Positions 18,699 through 28,514 of a DNA stretch of 64,000 nt are shown here, one piece after another. The notes under the pieces were generated by a model that had not been told where the DNA came from, did no database searches, and worked only from the letters and a program-made list of their open reading frames with translations. Origin of the DNA: Gammaproteobacteria bacterium (lineage in GTDB: Bacteria; Pseudomonadota; Gammaproteobacteria; Enterobacterales; Alteromonadaceae); contig JAHKAA010000011.1 in the NCBI GenBank assembly GCA_018825965.1, positions 206,911-270,910 on the forward strand. Direction: 5' to 3'. Made by a program: the position numbers and the translations under genes. Position 1 is the stretch's first letter. Every line of letters starts with the position of its first letter.

Positions 18699-19496
18699 TT
18701 AGTCAGAAACACTATAACGCTGTGCCGTCTCAATACAATAGGCGGTTAAACAATTTCCCCAAACACAACCAGTATCCAGTGCATAAATTCCTTCAACAGG
18801 ACTATATCCCATCAAAGAGGCCCAATGACCAAAAAAGATCTGTGGATGTGCTCTGTGTTTCCAGAATTCATACCAAGGGATCAGCGTACTTACTTTTTCC
18901 GGATGGCGCTTTTCTTTGAGTTCAAGTGCTCCATTTGAAAGACAAAAACGCATTCTGGTACAACTGTTAATGGTGAAACGCCAGCGGTCTTCATTGGTTT
19001 TCACCTCTGACCAAAGCGCTGGAGTATTACCGTACATCACTGCAAATAGTGTTTCGGGTGCTTCTTTTAACACCTGGCTTACTTCTGCAGCCGTGTCCAA
19101 AGCAGACTGTACATCCCAGTTTGGTGCCAACCCGGCGTGGACTAGCAAAAGGTTACGCTCTGGCTCAAAATGTAGCAGAGGTTGTTGCAGCAGCCAATCT
19201 GTCAGTTCAGCCAGATCAGGCGCTTGCAGTAACTCGTCCAGTTGGTCTTTAGGATCTGTGGTGGCAAAACCATAAACGCAGGCTAAAAAATGTAAATCAT
19301 GATTTCCCAGCACAGTTTTGGCTTTATTTCCTAAAGACCGGATAAAACGCAAGGTCGCTAATGAGTCTGGACCACGTGCCACCAAATCGCCACAAAACCA
19401 TAATTCATCCAGCTTTGGATCAAACCGGATTTTAATTAACAGCGATTGCAACTGCTTAAAGCAGCCCTGAACATCTCCAATGACGTAACTAGCCAT
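18699..19496 (-). CDS. apaH: diadenosine tetraphosphatase
   Basis: Splits Ap4A symmetrically to two ADP and removes NpnN caps from RNA. The 265 residues hold the metallophosphatase motifs GDVQGC near the start, GDLVARGPDS, and GNHDLHFL. It is the last gene of the lptD-surA-pdxA-rsmA-apaG-apaH operon, four bases after apaG, as in E. coli. Length is near the family norm (about 270-280). Confidence 0.95.
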   Translation of the reverse strand: MASYVIGDVQGCFKQLQSLLIKIRFDPKLDELWFCGDLVARGPDSLATLRFIRSLGNKAKTVLGNHDLHFLACVYGFATTDPKDQLDELLQAPDLAELTDWLLQQPLLHFEPERNLLLVHAGLAPNWDVQSALDTAAEVSQVLKEAPETLFAVMYGNTPALWSEVKTNEDRWRFTINSCTRMRFCLSNGALELKEKRHPEKVSTLIPWYEFWKHRAHPQIFFGHWASLMGYSPVEGIYALDTGCVWGNCLTAYCIETAQRYSVSD

Positions 19497-19500
19497 AAAA

Positions 19501-19878
19501 TTAATTCAGAATATTGGGCAGAGCTAAACGAAACAAAGGAATAGCAGCTTTAAAACACAGCTGGCTTTGGCTGGTCATTTCGTAATGGCCCTGCATAGTG
19601 CCTACCGGAGTCTCCAGCACTGCACCACTGGTATAGCTGTAACTTGAACCTGGCGCCAGTTGAGGTTGTTCACCCACTACACCTTCACCATGTACTTCAG
19701 TTTCTTTGCCATTGGCGTCCGTGATAAGCCAATAACGTCGGAGTAACTGCACTGTTTCAGTGCTATGGTTTTTAATGGTAATGGTGTAAGCAAAAACATA
19801 CCTGTTTAAAGCAGGATCAGATTGAGCTGCCACATAAAATGTCTCAACTGAGACAGGAATTTCAAAACTCAGACTCAT
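19501..19878 (-). CDS. apaG: ApaG protein
   Basis: A 125-residue fibronectin-III-like protein of unclear function that accompanies apaH. Signatures are [43 protein letters not shown] and [13 protein letters not shown] start at ATG 19878, which overlaps the rsmA stop as ATGA and gives the E. coli length; the longer frame to 19908 runs into rsmA. Confidence 0.95.
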   Translation of the reverse strand: MSLSFEIPVSVETFYVAAQSDPALNRYVFAYTITIKNHSTETVQLLRRYWLITDANGKETEVHGEGVVGEQPQLAPGSSYSYTSGAVLETPVGTMQGHYEMTSQSQLCFKAAIPLFRLALPNILN

Positions 19879-20690
19879 AATTGTTGTTGCTCGTGCTGAT
19901 GCAGCCAACGGGCGATACCAATAAATTGCTCCACACTTAATTGTTCCGGGCGCAAAGTTGGATCTATTCCCATTTCGATAATTTGCTCTGCTGTTGCAAA
20001 GTTGCTAAAGCAGTTACGCAAAGTTTTGCGGCGCTGGTTAAAGGCTTCCAGACAGACTCTGTTTAATACAGCAACAGGCACATCCTGACGTTCTGAACTT
20101 GGTTTTGGAATAAGCCGCACCACGGCTGAATGCACTTTAGGCGCTGGTTTAAAGGCGCCAGGCCCCACTTCTACCACAGGCATTGCATGACAAAAAAACT
20201 GGGTCATGACAGATAAACGGCCATAGGTTTTGGAACCATGACCAGCTGTCATACGCTCTACCACTTCTTTTTGCAGCATAAAATGCATGTTTTCAATGTC
20301 GTCTGCATAGTCAAACAGATGAAATAACAAAGGGGTAGAGATGTTGTAAGGCAAGTTACCGAATACTTTTAACTTTTTGCCTGGTTGCACTAACTGACGA
20401 AAATCAAATTTCATTGCATCAGCCTGATGGATGGTCAGCTTATCTGCCAGCACAGGGTGCTCCTGTAAACGCTGGGCCAGATCTCTGTCCAGTTCAATTA
20501 CAGTCAAATGTCCGGATTTTTCGGCAACGGGCTCAGTGATCGCACCTAAACCCGGACCGATCTCAACCAGTACATCCGTTGGTTTTGGGCTGATGGCTTT
20601 CACAATACGTTCAATGACGACTGGATCGTGCAGGAAGTTCTGACCAAAACGTTTTCGGGCTGTGTGTCCCAGGTGTACTTTATCTGTCAT
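19875..20690 (-). CDS. rsmA: 16S rRNA dimethyladenosine transferase
   Basis: RsmA (KsgA) dimethylates the two adjacent adenosines in the 3' loop of 16S rRNA; its loss gives kasugamycin resistance. It has 271 residues with the N-terminal [11 protein letters not shown], the SAM motif [14 protein letters not shown] and the [14 protein letters not shown] motif (NLPY). It overlaps pdxA by 11 bases and apaG by 4, keeping the conserved operon order. Confidence 0.96.
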   Translation of the reverse strand: MTDKVHLGHTARKRFGQNFLHDPVVIERIVKAISPKPTDVLVEIGPGLGAITEPVAEKSGHLTVIELDRDLAQRLQEHPVLADKLTIHQADAMKFDFRQLVQPGKKLKVFGNLPYNISTPLLFHLFDYADDIENMHFMLQKEVVERMTAGHGSKTYGRLSVMTQFFCHAMPVVEVGPGAFKPAPKVHSAVVRLIPKPSSERQDVPVAVLNRVCLEAFNQRRKTLRNCFSNFATAEQIIEMGIDPTLRPEQLSVEQFIGIARWLHQHEQQQL

Positions 20691-21678
20691 GTGATAACTT
20701 GGCTCTTTGCGCTAAATAAATGGCTTGTTCCAGGGCATGGAATAAACTTCCGGGGTCGGCTTTTCCTGTGCCGGCTAAATCCAGCGCAGTGCCATGGTCG
20801 ACTGAGGTTCTGATTAAAGGTAAACCAAGGCTGATATTCACCGAGCGGCCAAAGCCTTTATGTTTCAGTACAGGTAAGCCCTGATCATGGTACATAGCTA
20901 AGACAGCGTCGGCATGGTCCAGATATTTAGCCTGAAACAAGGTATCGGCAGGCAAGGGACCTATCAGGTTCATGCCTTGTAAACGTAATTCTTCCAAAGC
21001 GGGGCTGATGATATCTATTTCTTCGCGGCCCAAATGCCCGTCTTCCCCGGCGTGCGGATTTAAACCACAGACATAAATAACGGGAGAGGCGATGGCAAAC
21101 TTGTTTTGTAAGTCGTGATGCAGCACCGAAATCACTTTGTGTAAACGCTCTTTGGTGATGGCTTTGGCTACATAGGCCAGTGGTATATGGGTTGTGGCCA
21201 GTGCAACACGCAAACCTTCAGTGGCCAGCATCATCACCACATAAGGCGTATTCGACAGATGAGCGAAATATTCGGTGTGACCGCTAAAGGGGATGCCTGC
21301 TTTATTAATAATACCTTTATGCACCGGGCCTGTGACTATGGCATCAAATTCACCGGACATCGACTTTTCACCTGCGTATCTCAAGGTGTCTACTACATAA
21401 CGTCCATTGGCTTCATTCAACTGCCCGGCAATCACTGCTGCTTCCGGCGTAAAATCAACACAAGTCAGAGTACCAGCTTGCTGCGGCAGTGCGGGTTGAT
21501 TTGGCTCATAAGGTAAAAGCTGAAGCGGCAGGTTTAATGCTGCCGCTCTTTGTTGTAAAAGGTCTGAATTGGCACAGACGACCAGTTGCACTGGCCAGTC
21601 TTTTTGCGCCAACATCACCACCAGATCGGGGCCTATACCGGCCGGCTCACCTGGGGTGATTGCTATCCTTAATGTCAT
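20680..21678 (-). CDS. pdxA: 4-hydroxythreonine-4-phosphate dehydrogenase
   Basis: Third-last enzymatic step of DXP-dependent pyridoxal phosphate synthesis; NAD-dependent and divalent-metal-using. The 332 residues begin [13 protein letters not shown], with metal-binding His in SGHTEYFAH, in [13 protein letters not shown], and in [12 protein letters not shown]. It overlaps surA by four bases (ATGA) and rsmA by eleven. Confidence 0.96.
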   Translation of the reverse strand: MTLRIAITPGEPAGIGPDLVVMLAQKDWPVQLVVCANSDLLQQRAAALNLPLQLLPYEPNQPALPQQAGTLTCVDFTPEAAVIAGQLNEANGRYVVDTLRYAGEKSMSGEFDAIVTGPVHKGIINKAGIPFSGHTEYFAHLSNTPYVVMMLATEGLRVALATTHIPLAYVAKAITKERLHKVISVLHHDLQNKFAIASPVIYVCGLNPHAGEDGHLGREEIDIISPALEELRLQGMNLIGPLPADTLFQAKYLDHADAVLAMYHDQGLPVLKHKGFGRSVNISLGLPLIRTSVDHGTALDLAGTGKADPGSLFHALEQAIYLAQRAKLSHDR

Positions 21679-22967
21679 TCAGTGTCTGCCAGTACTTCGA
21701 TATAGGCCTGATCACGTAGTTCGCGCAAAAAATTGGCCTGTTCTTCGTTAAAACGGCGGTTAAACAACATGCGATATACCTGGTCCTGCTTTTTCTCTGC
21801 AGTCATGTCTACCACTCGTTTTTCTAACAACTGCACTACATGCCAGCCATGTTCTGTACGGAACGGCTCGCTGACTTCCTGTAAGTGCAGGTTGTTTAAC
21901 GTATCGCGGAAAGCCGGAACGTACATAGCCGGATCAGCCCAGCCTAAATCGCCCCCTTTTAACTTGGAACCAGGGTCTTCAGAGTTTGCGCTGGCGAATT
22001 CGGCGAAATCCGCTTTGCCTGCTTTAAAGTCGGCAATAAATTGCTTCAAGGTGTCACGGGCTTTTTCTTCGCTCATGATGATGGATGGTTTGATCAATAC
22101 ATGGCGTGATTTCACTTCGTTCATTTCAGCAACGTTAGCGCCACGAATATCAAAAATAGTCAGAATATGAAAACCAGCGCCCGAGCGTAAAGGACCTATG
22201 ACGTCTGTTTTCTTTTTGCCGCGAATCGCATCAGAGAACAAAGTTGGCATTTCGTTGATATTCATCCAGCCCATATCACCACCGTCCAGCGCAGTACTGT
22301 CAGAGGACGAGGCTATCGCCAGTTTTTTGAAATCACTGCCTTCACGCAACAACTTCATTACTTTGTCGGCGCGATCTTTGGCATCTGTAATTTCTTCAGT
22401 GCTGCCCTGGCTTGGAATAGAAATCAGAATATGACCTATATTGTATTGCTCATTAGACGCGCCCTGTTCTTCCATCACTTTCATCAGGCTATCTATTTCC
22501 TGTGGGCTGATGTAGATGCGGCGTTGCACGTTGGCTCTTAATACTTCACCAGTAGTGATTTCTTCACGGAAACGTTCACGGAATTGCTGATAGTCGCCTT
22601 CTTCAGCCACTATGCGCTGACGAAATTGTTCCATCGTCAGGTTTTCGCCACGGGCAACGTTTTCCAGTGCCTGATCCAATTGTGGGTCAGTGATTTGCAG
22701 GCCCATACGGCTGGCCATTTGCATCTGTAAGCTATTGCTGATTAACCGTTCCAGAGCCTGAGTGCGTAGAGCCCGGTCTGAAGGTAAGGTCTGCCCCTGG
22801 CTTTGTGCATTACGCTTCACCTTATTGACCATATCTGTCACTTCAGTATCCAATACGACACCGTTGTTGACTATGGCTGCAACACCGTCGATCTTTTGTT
22901 CTGCCGCCTGGCTCGAAAAGACCAGAAATGCGGCCACAGAGCTGGCAATCAAAAGTTGTAACTTCAT
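21675..22967 (-). CDS. surA: periplasmic chaperone/isomerase SurA
   Basis: A periplasmic chaperone for outer-membrane proteins such as LptD. The 430 residues comprise a signal peptide (1-21, cleavage near SSQAAEQ), a helical N-domain, two parvulin domains (about 170-275 and 282-385; motifs [25 protein letters not shown] and [21 protein letters not shown]) and a C-terminal helix. It lies 11 bases after its client lptD. Confidence 0.96.
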   Translation of the reverse strand: MKLQLLIASSVAAFLVFSSQAAEQKIDGVAAIVNNGVVLDTEVTDMVNKVKRNAQSQGQTLPSDRALRTQALERLISNSLQMQMASRMGLQITDPQLDQALENVARGENLTMEQFRQRIVAEEGDYQQFRERFREEITTGEVLRANVQRRIYISPQEIDSLMKVMEEQGASNEQYNIGHILISIPSQGSTEEITDAKDRADKVMKLLREGSDFKKLAIASSSDSTALDGGDMGWMNINEMPTLFSDAIRGKKKTDVIGPLRSGAGFHILTIFDIRGANVAEMNEVKSRHVLIKPSIIMSEEKARDTLKQFIADFKAGKADFAEFASANSEDPGSKLKGGDLGWADPAMYVPAFRDTLNNLHLQEVSEPFRTEHGWHVVQLLEKRVVDMTAEKKQDQVYRMLFNRRFNEEQANFLRELRDQAYIEVLADTE

Positions 22968-22978
22968 AGGTTCCTACA

Positions 22979-25252
22979 TTAATTATTTAGTAAATATGGG
23001 CGTCTATAACCAAAAATTCCGTTCGATAACATGTCGTTGACTGAGAAACCTGCACCCTCACCAAATCCTTTTAATACAAATTGTACGGCTATACCGTTAT
23101 CAAAAGTAGGAGGTTGGGACAAATCATTCAGTGCCAATTCAAGGTTGGTATTGATTTGGCGCTTAGCAACCACCCGAATTGCCCAGCAACAGGATTCATA
23201 TTGCAAACCAAAGTTAGCTTCTATCATATGATGCTTGTTGATGTCACGATAATAACTGGCAATCAGTTTCCATTTATCATCAATAGGTGTAGTGCCTAAA
23301 AAGCCCAGTTGTGCAATTTCGTAGTCTGAGACCTCCCTACTGTAGCGGTGGTTCAATTGGATCAGACTTTTATCATCTGCTATGTAATCCAAAGTAACGT
23401 TGCTTTTCACCATGCGTTCATTGCTCGAATCATACTGCAACGCGGTATTTAAGTACCAGCCTTCACTCCAGTTCCACAACAGCTCAGAAGCCAGCACCGA
23501 ATCAGCAGGCTGTTTGGCGTCTGGCAATACATTGTCTATGGGCTCTGGATCATCCAGAAATACAATCTGACCCAAACTGAAACGGAACAACTCATTATCC
23601 TGTGAGTCATATAAACGGGTTGTCCAGCCTATAGTCAATTGGTTGGTATCGGCAATTCTGTCCAGACCCGAATATCTGTTTTCACGGAATAAGCCATAAT
23701 AATCGTCTTGCAAAGGAGCTGTGTCATAGAGCCCAATCATCGATTGATCGCGATAAGGGATATAGAGGTATTGTATTTGAGGCTCAAAGGTTTGTAATGA
23801 ATCTGTGCTTTTCCAACTGAGCTCTCTTTCCATATTCAGTTTGGCATTGATTTGGACTTTGGGCACTGTTCTGCTGATTTCTTTTTGAACCAATACATTG
23901 TCTTGATCGGTATTCTGCTGATAACGGGTATGCAGCAGGCTGGTTTCTGCGATCACCTCGACCGCTGGAGTGATTAAAGGCCAACGGATGCTGGGTTCGA
24001 GATGTAAACGGTCTGCACTGTTGATTAGAGCGCTGTCATTACGAAAATGGGCGTATTGGCTGTGCCAGTTAAATTCAAAACCTGCAGCTAAATCCGTTGG
24101 AGCAGCTGAGCTCAGGTCAATTTGTGGCAAGGCGGCGTAAGAAGGCAGATAGTTTCCAAGGATTTCAAAACCTTGCAGGCGAATCTCTGAGTTCAGATAG
24201 TCACCGAAATAATTCAGGCTGGCTTGCCGGTAAAGTTGGGTGTCACTTTGGTTATTGTAGTCAGACCCCAGTTCAGACAAGTAAGCATCGTCGCTGACAT
24301 CGGTAAAATCTACACTGGCACGCCAACGGTCTGACAAGTCACCACTGTGGCTGAAATGAGTTAAATAGCGACTGCCAAAGCCTGCCGGCTTGTCGTTATC
24401 ATCGGGTAAAATTTCAAGTTGTAACCGGCCATTGTGAGCTTCGGTCAGATAACGGAATTCAGTGTTTAACTGAGCTCCTCTTTTACTCATAAAACGTGGG
24501 CTGATAGTGGCATCATAGTTGTCGGCCAGATTCAGGTAATAAGGGGTCTCAAAATCCAGCCCTAACTTCTGTGAACTGCCAATTTTGGGAAACAACAAAC
24601 CACTTTTGCGTTTATCACTGACAGGAAAGGTCATGTACGGCAAATAAAAGACAGGCACATTTTGAATTTTAATGACCGAATGCCAGGCTTCACCCCAGCC
24701 ATCATCGGCATTAATATTAATTTTATCTGCATGCAAAGCCCAACTGCTGTCGTTGTATGGACAGGTCGTAAAGCTGGCTTCAGTTAAACCAATTTGCTGC
24801 TTATCTGCGCTCATTTCTTTGGCAAAACCGCGGCCAGATTGACTGACCAACTGATAATCCGCTTCACCCAATATGGCTTTATCTTCTTTGAGGTGAGCTG
24901 TGAAATGACTGCTGCTGACTTTTAAATCAGGGCTGTAGTACTGAATACCACCACTGGCCAGCAAGGTCTGATTTTTCTGACTGACCTGTGCATTGGCGGC
25001 GTTTAACATGGTATCGCGATAAAGGATTTCTATATTGCCATCAAATAATGCAGTTTGGTCCTGCATCATACGGATCCGGTCTGACAATATTTGCAGTCTG
25101 TTGTCTTTCGCCGATAGCTGACTCAACTTGGCCGGCATCTCCACAGCGCTATAACATTGCTGGATAGGTTGAGGTGTTTGCTCTTCTGCATGGGCAAGAT
25201 AAGGAATACCAAGCGCCATGATAATAAGGCGATAGATCAGAGAATGAGTCAT
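22979..25252 (-). CDS. lptD: LPS-assembly protein LptD
   Basis: An outer-membrane beta-barrel that, with the lipoprotein LptE, inserts LPS in the outer leaflet. The 757 residues have a signal peptide ending near YLAHA, an N-terminal OstA/LptA-like jellyroll (about 40-190), then the barrel. Four cysteines are kept in the E. coli pattern: C33, one in TTCPYND near 163, and the adjacent pair in YESCCWAIR near 710. They form the inter-domain disulfides needed for function. It is first in the operon and divergent from amgK. Confidence 0.95.
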   Translation of the reverse strand: MTHSLIYRLIIMALGIPYLAHAEEQTPQPIQQCYSAVEMPAKLSQLSAKDNRLQILSDRIRMMQDQTALFDGNIEILYRDTMLNAANAQVSQKNQTLLASGGIQYYSPDLKVSSSHFTAHLKEDKAILGEADYQLVSQSGRGFAKEMSADKQQIGLTEASFTTCPYNDSSWALHADKININADDGWGEAWHSVIKIQNVPVFYLPYMTFPVSDKRKSGLLFPKIGSSQKLGLDFETPYYLNLADNYDATISPRFMSKRGAQLNTEFRYLTEAHNGRLQLEILPDDNDKPAGFGSRYLTHFSHSGDLSDRWRASVDFTDVSDDAYLSELGSDYNNQSDTQLYRQASLNYFGDYLNSEIRLQGFEILGNYLPSYAALPQIDLSSAAPTDLAAGFEFNWHSQYAHFRNDSALINSADRLHLEPSIRWPLITPAVEVIAETSLLHTRYQQNTDQDNVLVQKEISRTVPKVQINAKLNMERELSWKSTDSLQTFEPQIQYLYIPYRDQSMIGLYDTAPLQDDYYGLFRENRYSGLDRIADTNQLTIGWTTRLYDSQDNELFRFSLGQIVFLDDPEPIDNVLPDAKQPADSVLASELLWNWSEGWYLNTALQYDSSNERMVKSNVTLDYIADDKSLIQLNHRYSREVSDYEIAQLGFLGTTPIDDKWKLIASYYRDINKHHMIEANFGLQYESCCWAIRVVAKRQINTNLELALNDLSQPPTFDNGIAVQFVLKGFGEGAGFSVNDMLSNGIFGYRRPYLLNN

Positions 25253-25382
25253 GCAACCTACTTAATACAATACGTGAAACAGGTGAAAAGGACCAGAACA
25301 CCAGGCCAGCTATAATAAATCAATTTTCCCGATCCTGCTAATCCGTTATAGTGCTGGCTTTGACCAATTGACGGGGTTTGAA

Positions 25383-26384
25383 GTGCCAGCTCGAATGCAG
25401 TTAATTCAAAGTTTTTTGACGGCGTGTTTTCCTGATGAGGTTATTCACCTCGATCCTATTACCGGAGATGCCAGTTTCAGGCGTTATTTTCGTTTTTCTG
25501 TGGCGCAAAACAGCTACATTTTGATGGATGCGCCTACTCCAACGGAAGACTGTGGCCGTTTTGTTGCCACGCAGCAGGCATTTGCACAGGCGGGTTTACA
25601 GGTTCCCCGGATTATTGCCCGTGACATTGAGCAAGGCTTATTACTGCTCAGTGATTTGGGCGACACTTTGTTATTGTCTGAACTAACGCAGGAAACGGTC
25701 AGTGACTTCTATCGTCAGGCATTGGCTCAATTGGCTCCGGTACGCACCATCAGTGCCACAAGTACCGGGCCTTTGCCTGTTTTTGATCAAGCTTTTTTAC
25801 TGCGTGAAATGCAGATTTTTATGGATTGGTTTGTTCTTGAGCATTTGCAACTGACGCTGAATGAACAAGAGCATCTTATGTTGCAAAAGCATTTCCAGTT
25901 GCTGGCTGACACAGCGCTGCAGCAACCTCAGGCAGGGATGCACAGGGATTACCATGCCCGTAATTTGATGTTACAACAGGACGGCAGTCTGGCCGTGATT
26001 GATTTTCAGGATCTGGTTACAGGTCCTGTGACTTATGACGCAGTGTCTTTGCTGAAGGACTGTTATGTCAAATGGCCTCTTGAGCTTGTACAGTCACTAA
26101 GTCAGGAGTTTTACCACCATCTCAAAGCCACTGATGAGTTGCCTGCAAAGGTCAGTGCTGAGCAGTTTCAGCTTTGGTTTGATTGGATGGGATTACAACG
26201 GCATATTAAAGTCTGTGGTATTTTCTGCCGCTTGTACCACCGTGACGGAAAGTCGGGTTATCTGGCTGATTTGCCGCGTGTTTTTGAGTATGTGCTTGAG
26301 GTTACCCAGCATTACCCTGAGTTGCAGGAGTTGGATCTGTGGCTGAGAAATAAAGTACAACCTGCACTGGAGGCCAAGACCTGA
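25383..26384 (+). CDS. amgK: sugar kinase AmgK-like (N-acetylmuramate/GlcNAc 1-kinase)
   Basis: An aminoglycoside-phosphotransferase-fold kinase. Its kinase motifs are GMHRDYHARNLMLQ (catalytic His-Arg-Asp) and AVIDFQDLVTGPVTYD (metal-binding Asp). With the next gene it forms the AmgK-MurU pathway, which phosphorylates recycled MurNAc at C1 and makes UDP-MurNAc, bypassing MurA. The start is uncertain: GTG 25383 has GGGG at good distance; TTG 25368 and ATG 25395 are also possible. It is divergent from lptD and two bases from murU. Confidence 0.82.
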   Translation: MPARMQLIQSFLTACFPDEVIHLDPITGDASFRRYFRFSVAQNSYILMDAPTPTEDCGRFVATQQAFAQAGLQVPRIIARDIEQGLLLLSDLGDTLLLSELTQETVSDFYRQALAQLAPVRTISATSTGPLPVFDQAFLLREMQIFMDWFVLEHLQLTLNEQEHLMLQKHFQLLADTALQQPQAGMHRDYHARNLMLQQDGSLAVIDFQDLVTGPVTYDAVSLLKDCYVKWPLELVQSLSQEFYHHLKATDELPAKVSAEQFQLWFDWMGLQRHIKVCGIFCRLYHRDGKSGYLADLPRVFEYVLEVTQHYPELQELDLWLRNKVQPALEAKT

Positions 26385-26385
26385 G

Positions 26386-27069
26386 ATGAAAGCAATGATA
26401 CTGGCAGCAGGTCGTGGTGAGCGGATGCGACCTTTAACGGATCTGTTACCTAAACCTTTGTTAACAGTGGCTGGCAAAGCATTGATCCACTACCATCTGG
26501 AGGCACTCAGTGCCGCCACAGTGCAGGATATTGTCATTAATCATGCCTGGCTGGGTCATTTGTTGCCACAGCATTTAGGCTCTGGTCAGCAGTTTGGTGT
26601 GAAGATCCGTTACTCAAACGAAGGTGCCGAAGGTCTTGAAACCGCAGGCGGGATCAAAAAAGCCTTGCCTCTGTTGGGGGATGAACCTTTTATGGTGATC
26701 AACGGCGATATATTCAGCGATTATCCTTATCAGCAACTGATGGGTAAATTAGCTCCGGACAGTCTCGCTCATCTGGTATTGGTGCCTAATCCGCCACAGC
26801 ATCCCAAGGGCGATTTTGGCATCAGCGCAACAGATTTGGCTTTGGCTGATGCTGCTCAGTGTTTTACTTTTAGTGGCATAGCGGTTTACCGCCCTGAGTT
26901 CTTTAACGCAGTGGCTGAAGGGAAACAAAAATTGGCCCCTTATTTACGTGATGCGATGGCACAACATCAAGTTACAGCAGAGCTTTATCAGGGGGTATGG
27001 CACGACATTGGTACTGTGCAGCGACTGACTGAATTATCGGCGCAACTGGAGTCTGAACATGTGGGGTAA
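26386..27069 (+). CDS. murU: MurNAc-1-P uridylyltransferase
   Basis: A 227-residue nucleotidyltransferase that makes UDP-MurNAc from MurNAc-1-phosphate. It has the N-terminal signature ILAAGRGERMRPLTDLLPKPLL, the metal-binding VINGDIFSDYPY, and GVWHDIGTVQRLTEL at the end. It follows amgK with a one-base gap, and its 3' end overlaps djlA by 11 bases. The pair predicts cell-wall recycling independent of MurA, which in pseudomonads gives intrinsic fosfomycin tolerance. Confidence 0.87.
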   Translation: MKAMILAAGRGERMRPLTDLLPKPLLTVAGKALIHYHLEALSAATVQDIVINHAWLGHLLPQHLGSGQQFGVKIRYSNEGAEGLETAGGIKKALPLLGDEPFMVINGDIFSDYPYQQLMGKLAPDSLAHLVLVPNPPQHPKGDFGISATDLALADAAQCFTFSGIAVYRPEFFNAVAEGKQKLAPYLRDAMAQHQVTAELYQGVWHDIGTVQRLTELSAQLESEHVG

Positions 27070-27859
27070 AATTCTTGGTGCCTTGTTTGGCATGGCTCTG
27101 CTGAAGATCCCTGGTTTATTTATTGGTTTAGTGATAGGTCACTGGTTCGACAAATCCTATGGCGGCGTATTCGCCAGTCGTGGCGGTTTTAACGGTTTTT
27201 CCCGTGATAAGTCCGAAGCTCAGGGGATTTTCCGTTATAACACTTTTGCGGTGATGGGCCATATTGCTAAATCCAATGGGGTAGTCACTAAGTCCCATAT
27301 TCAGCAAGCCACAGTTTTTATGGACCAATTAGGTTTAACAGCGGCGCAGAAACAAGAAGCGCAGGCTGCTTTTCGGGATGGTAAGGAGCCGGATTTTCCT
27401 TTGTTGGAACAACTGGCTGAATTCAGATCTGTTTATCGAACCAGGCCTGATGTATTGCTGATGTTTCTGGAAATTCAGATCAGTACTGCCTATGTCGATT
27501 TGTATTTAAGCAGTGCAGAACAAAAGATATTGACTCAGGTGGCATCGGCATTAGGCATCAATCTGATGCAGTTTGAACAGATGCTCAGCCGTTATGAAGC
27601 TGAAGCCCGTTTTGCTAAAAACAGTAGCAACGGACCTGGAGATGCAGCAAGCCGTTTGACGGATGCTTATAAAATTTTAGGGATCAGCGCCGACAGTTCA
27701 GAGGTGCAGTTAAAAAAAGCTTATAAAAAACTGATGGCACAACATCATCCGGACAAGCTGATGTCGCAGGGCTTGCCGCCAGAACTTATGGATGTAGCCA
27801 AACAAAAAACTCAGGATATTCAAGCCGCTTACGAGTTAATTCGTAAGCAACGTGGCTAG
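27059..27859 (+). CDS. djlA: co-chaperone DjlA
   Basis: A 266-residue inner-membrane DnaJ-like co-chaperone of DnaK. It has an N-terminal membrane helix (about 5-27, glycine-rich), a TerB-like helical region (about 55-180) and a C-terminal J domain from about 200 with the invariant HHPDK. It overlaps murU by 11 bases and the convergent DUF486 gene by four. Length and order of domains match E. coli DjlA; it is next to lptD in E. coli too. Confidence 0.93.
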   Translation: MWGKILGALFGMALLKIPGLFIGLVIGHWFDKSYGGVFASRGGFNGFSRDKSEAQGIFRYNTFAVMGHIAKSNGVVTKSHIQQATVFMDQLGLTAAQKQEAQAAFRDGKEPDFPLLEQLAEFRSVYRTRPDVLLMFLEIQISTAYVDLYLSSAEQKILTQVASALGINLMQFEQMLSRYEAEARFAKNSSNGPGDAASRLTDAYKILGISADSSEVQLKKAYKKLMAQHHPDKLMSQGLPPELMDVAKQKTQDIQAAYELIRKQRG

Positions 27860-28200
27860 TCGCGGAAAAACATGAAATACACAGCGCCCAGCAGGCACAA
27901 GCCAGCATAGACATAATTCCATTTAAAAGGCTCTCTCATATAGAACACAGCGAATGGAATAAAAACACTCAAAGTGATGACTTCCTGCAATATTTTCAGC
28001 TGAGCCAGACTCAGCACCTGGTGACCTATCCGGTTGGCAGGCACCATCAGCATGTATTCAAACAAGGCTATGCCCCAGGATACGGCGATCGTTATATACA
28101 AAGCTGAGCTTTTAAAGTGCTTGAGATGGCCATACCAGGCAAAAGTCATAAAAATATTACTGGCGGTCAGCAACAAGACCGTCTGGAGCAAAGGCGACAT
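27856..28200 (-). CDS. DUF486/DMT-like small membrane protein
   Basis: A 114-residue protein with four hydrophobic segments (about 5-22, 34-52, 70-90, 95-112) and the typical DUF486 stretch MTFAWYGHLKHF followed by WGIALFEYMLMVPANRIGH. Members are in the drug/metabolite-transporter-like group; the substrate is unknown. It overlaps the 3' end of djlA by four bases on the other strand. Confidence 0.82.
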   Translation of the reverse strand: MSPLLQTVLLLTASNIFMTFAWYGHLKHFKSSALYITIAVSWGIALFEYMLMVPANRIGHQVLSLAQLKILQEVITLSVFIPFAVFYMREPFKWNYVYAGLCLLGAVYFMFFRD

Positions 28201-28283
28201 AATCTGGTGTCTCCGCTGAAAAAGGACGGGGATAGCGATGTTGCGTAGTTTAATAGATTTTTATCAGTGGAAAAATTTATTTA

Positions 28284-28511
28284 ACCTGAACTCGGGATAA
28301 TGAGTGTCGAATATTTTTACTTTCATGATATAAATCATATGCATACACGAATTCATTTAAGTTACTTAAGTTTTTGCTGACTGAATGTGCAGATTTTTGC
28401 GTCTATCAAGGCGCTTTGTCGTACGCCATAGCGCGCTATGGTTAGACAAAGCAACGCAGAGAGGCCCGAAAAGATGCCCGTTCAGTGGCGCTGCTTATCC
28501 CGAGTTCAGGT
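28284..28511. mobile_element. MITE-like element with 17-bp terminal inverted repeats
   Basis: ACCTGAACTCGGGATAA at 28284 and its exact complement TTATCCCGAGTTCAGGT ending at 28511 bound a 228-bp non-coding element. Identical TATTTA hexamers flank it (28278-28283 and 28512-28517), looking like a target-site duplication. Inside is a long hairpin (CTTTGTC...CCATAGC/GCTATGG...GACAAAG, 28414-28451). No transposase frame is present, so movement would need an enzyme in trans. The right-hand hexamer contains the stop codon of the DUF3530 gene. Confidence 0.8.
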
Positions 28512-28514
28512 TAT

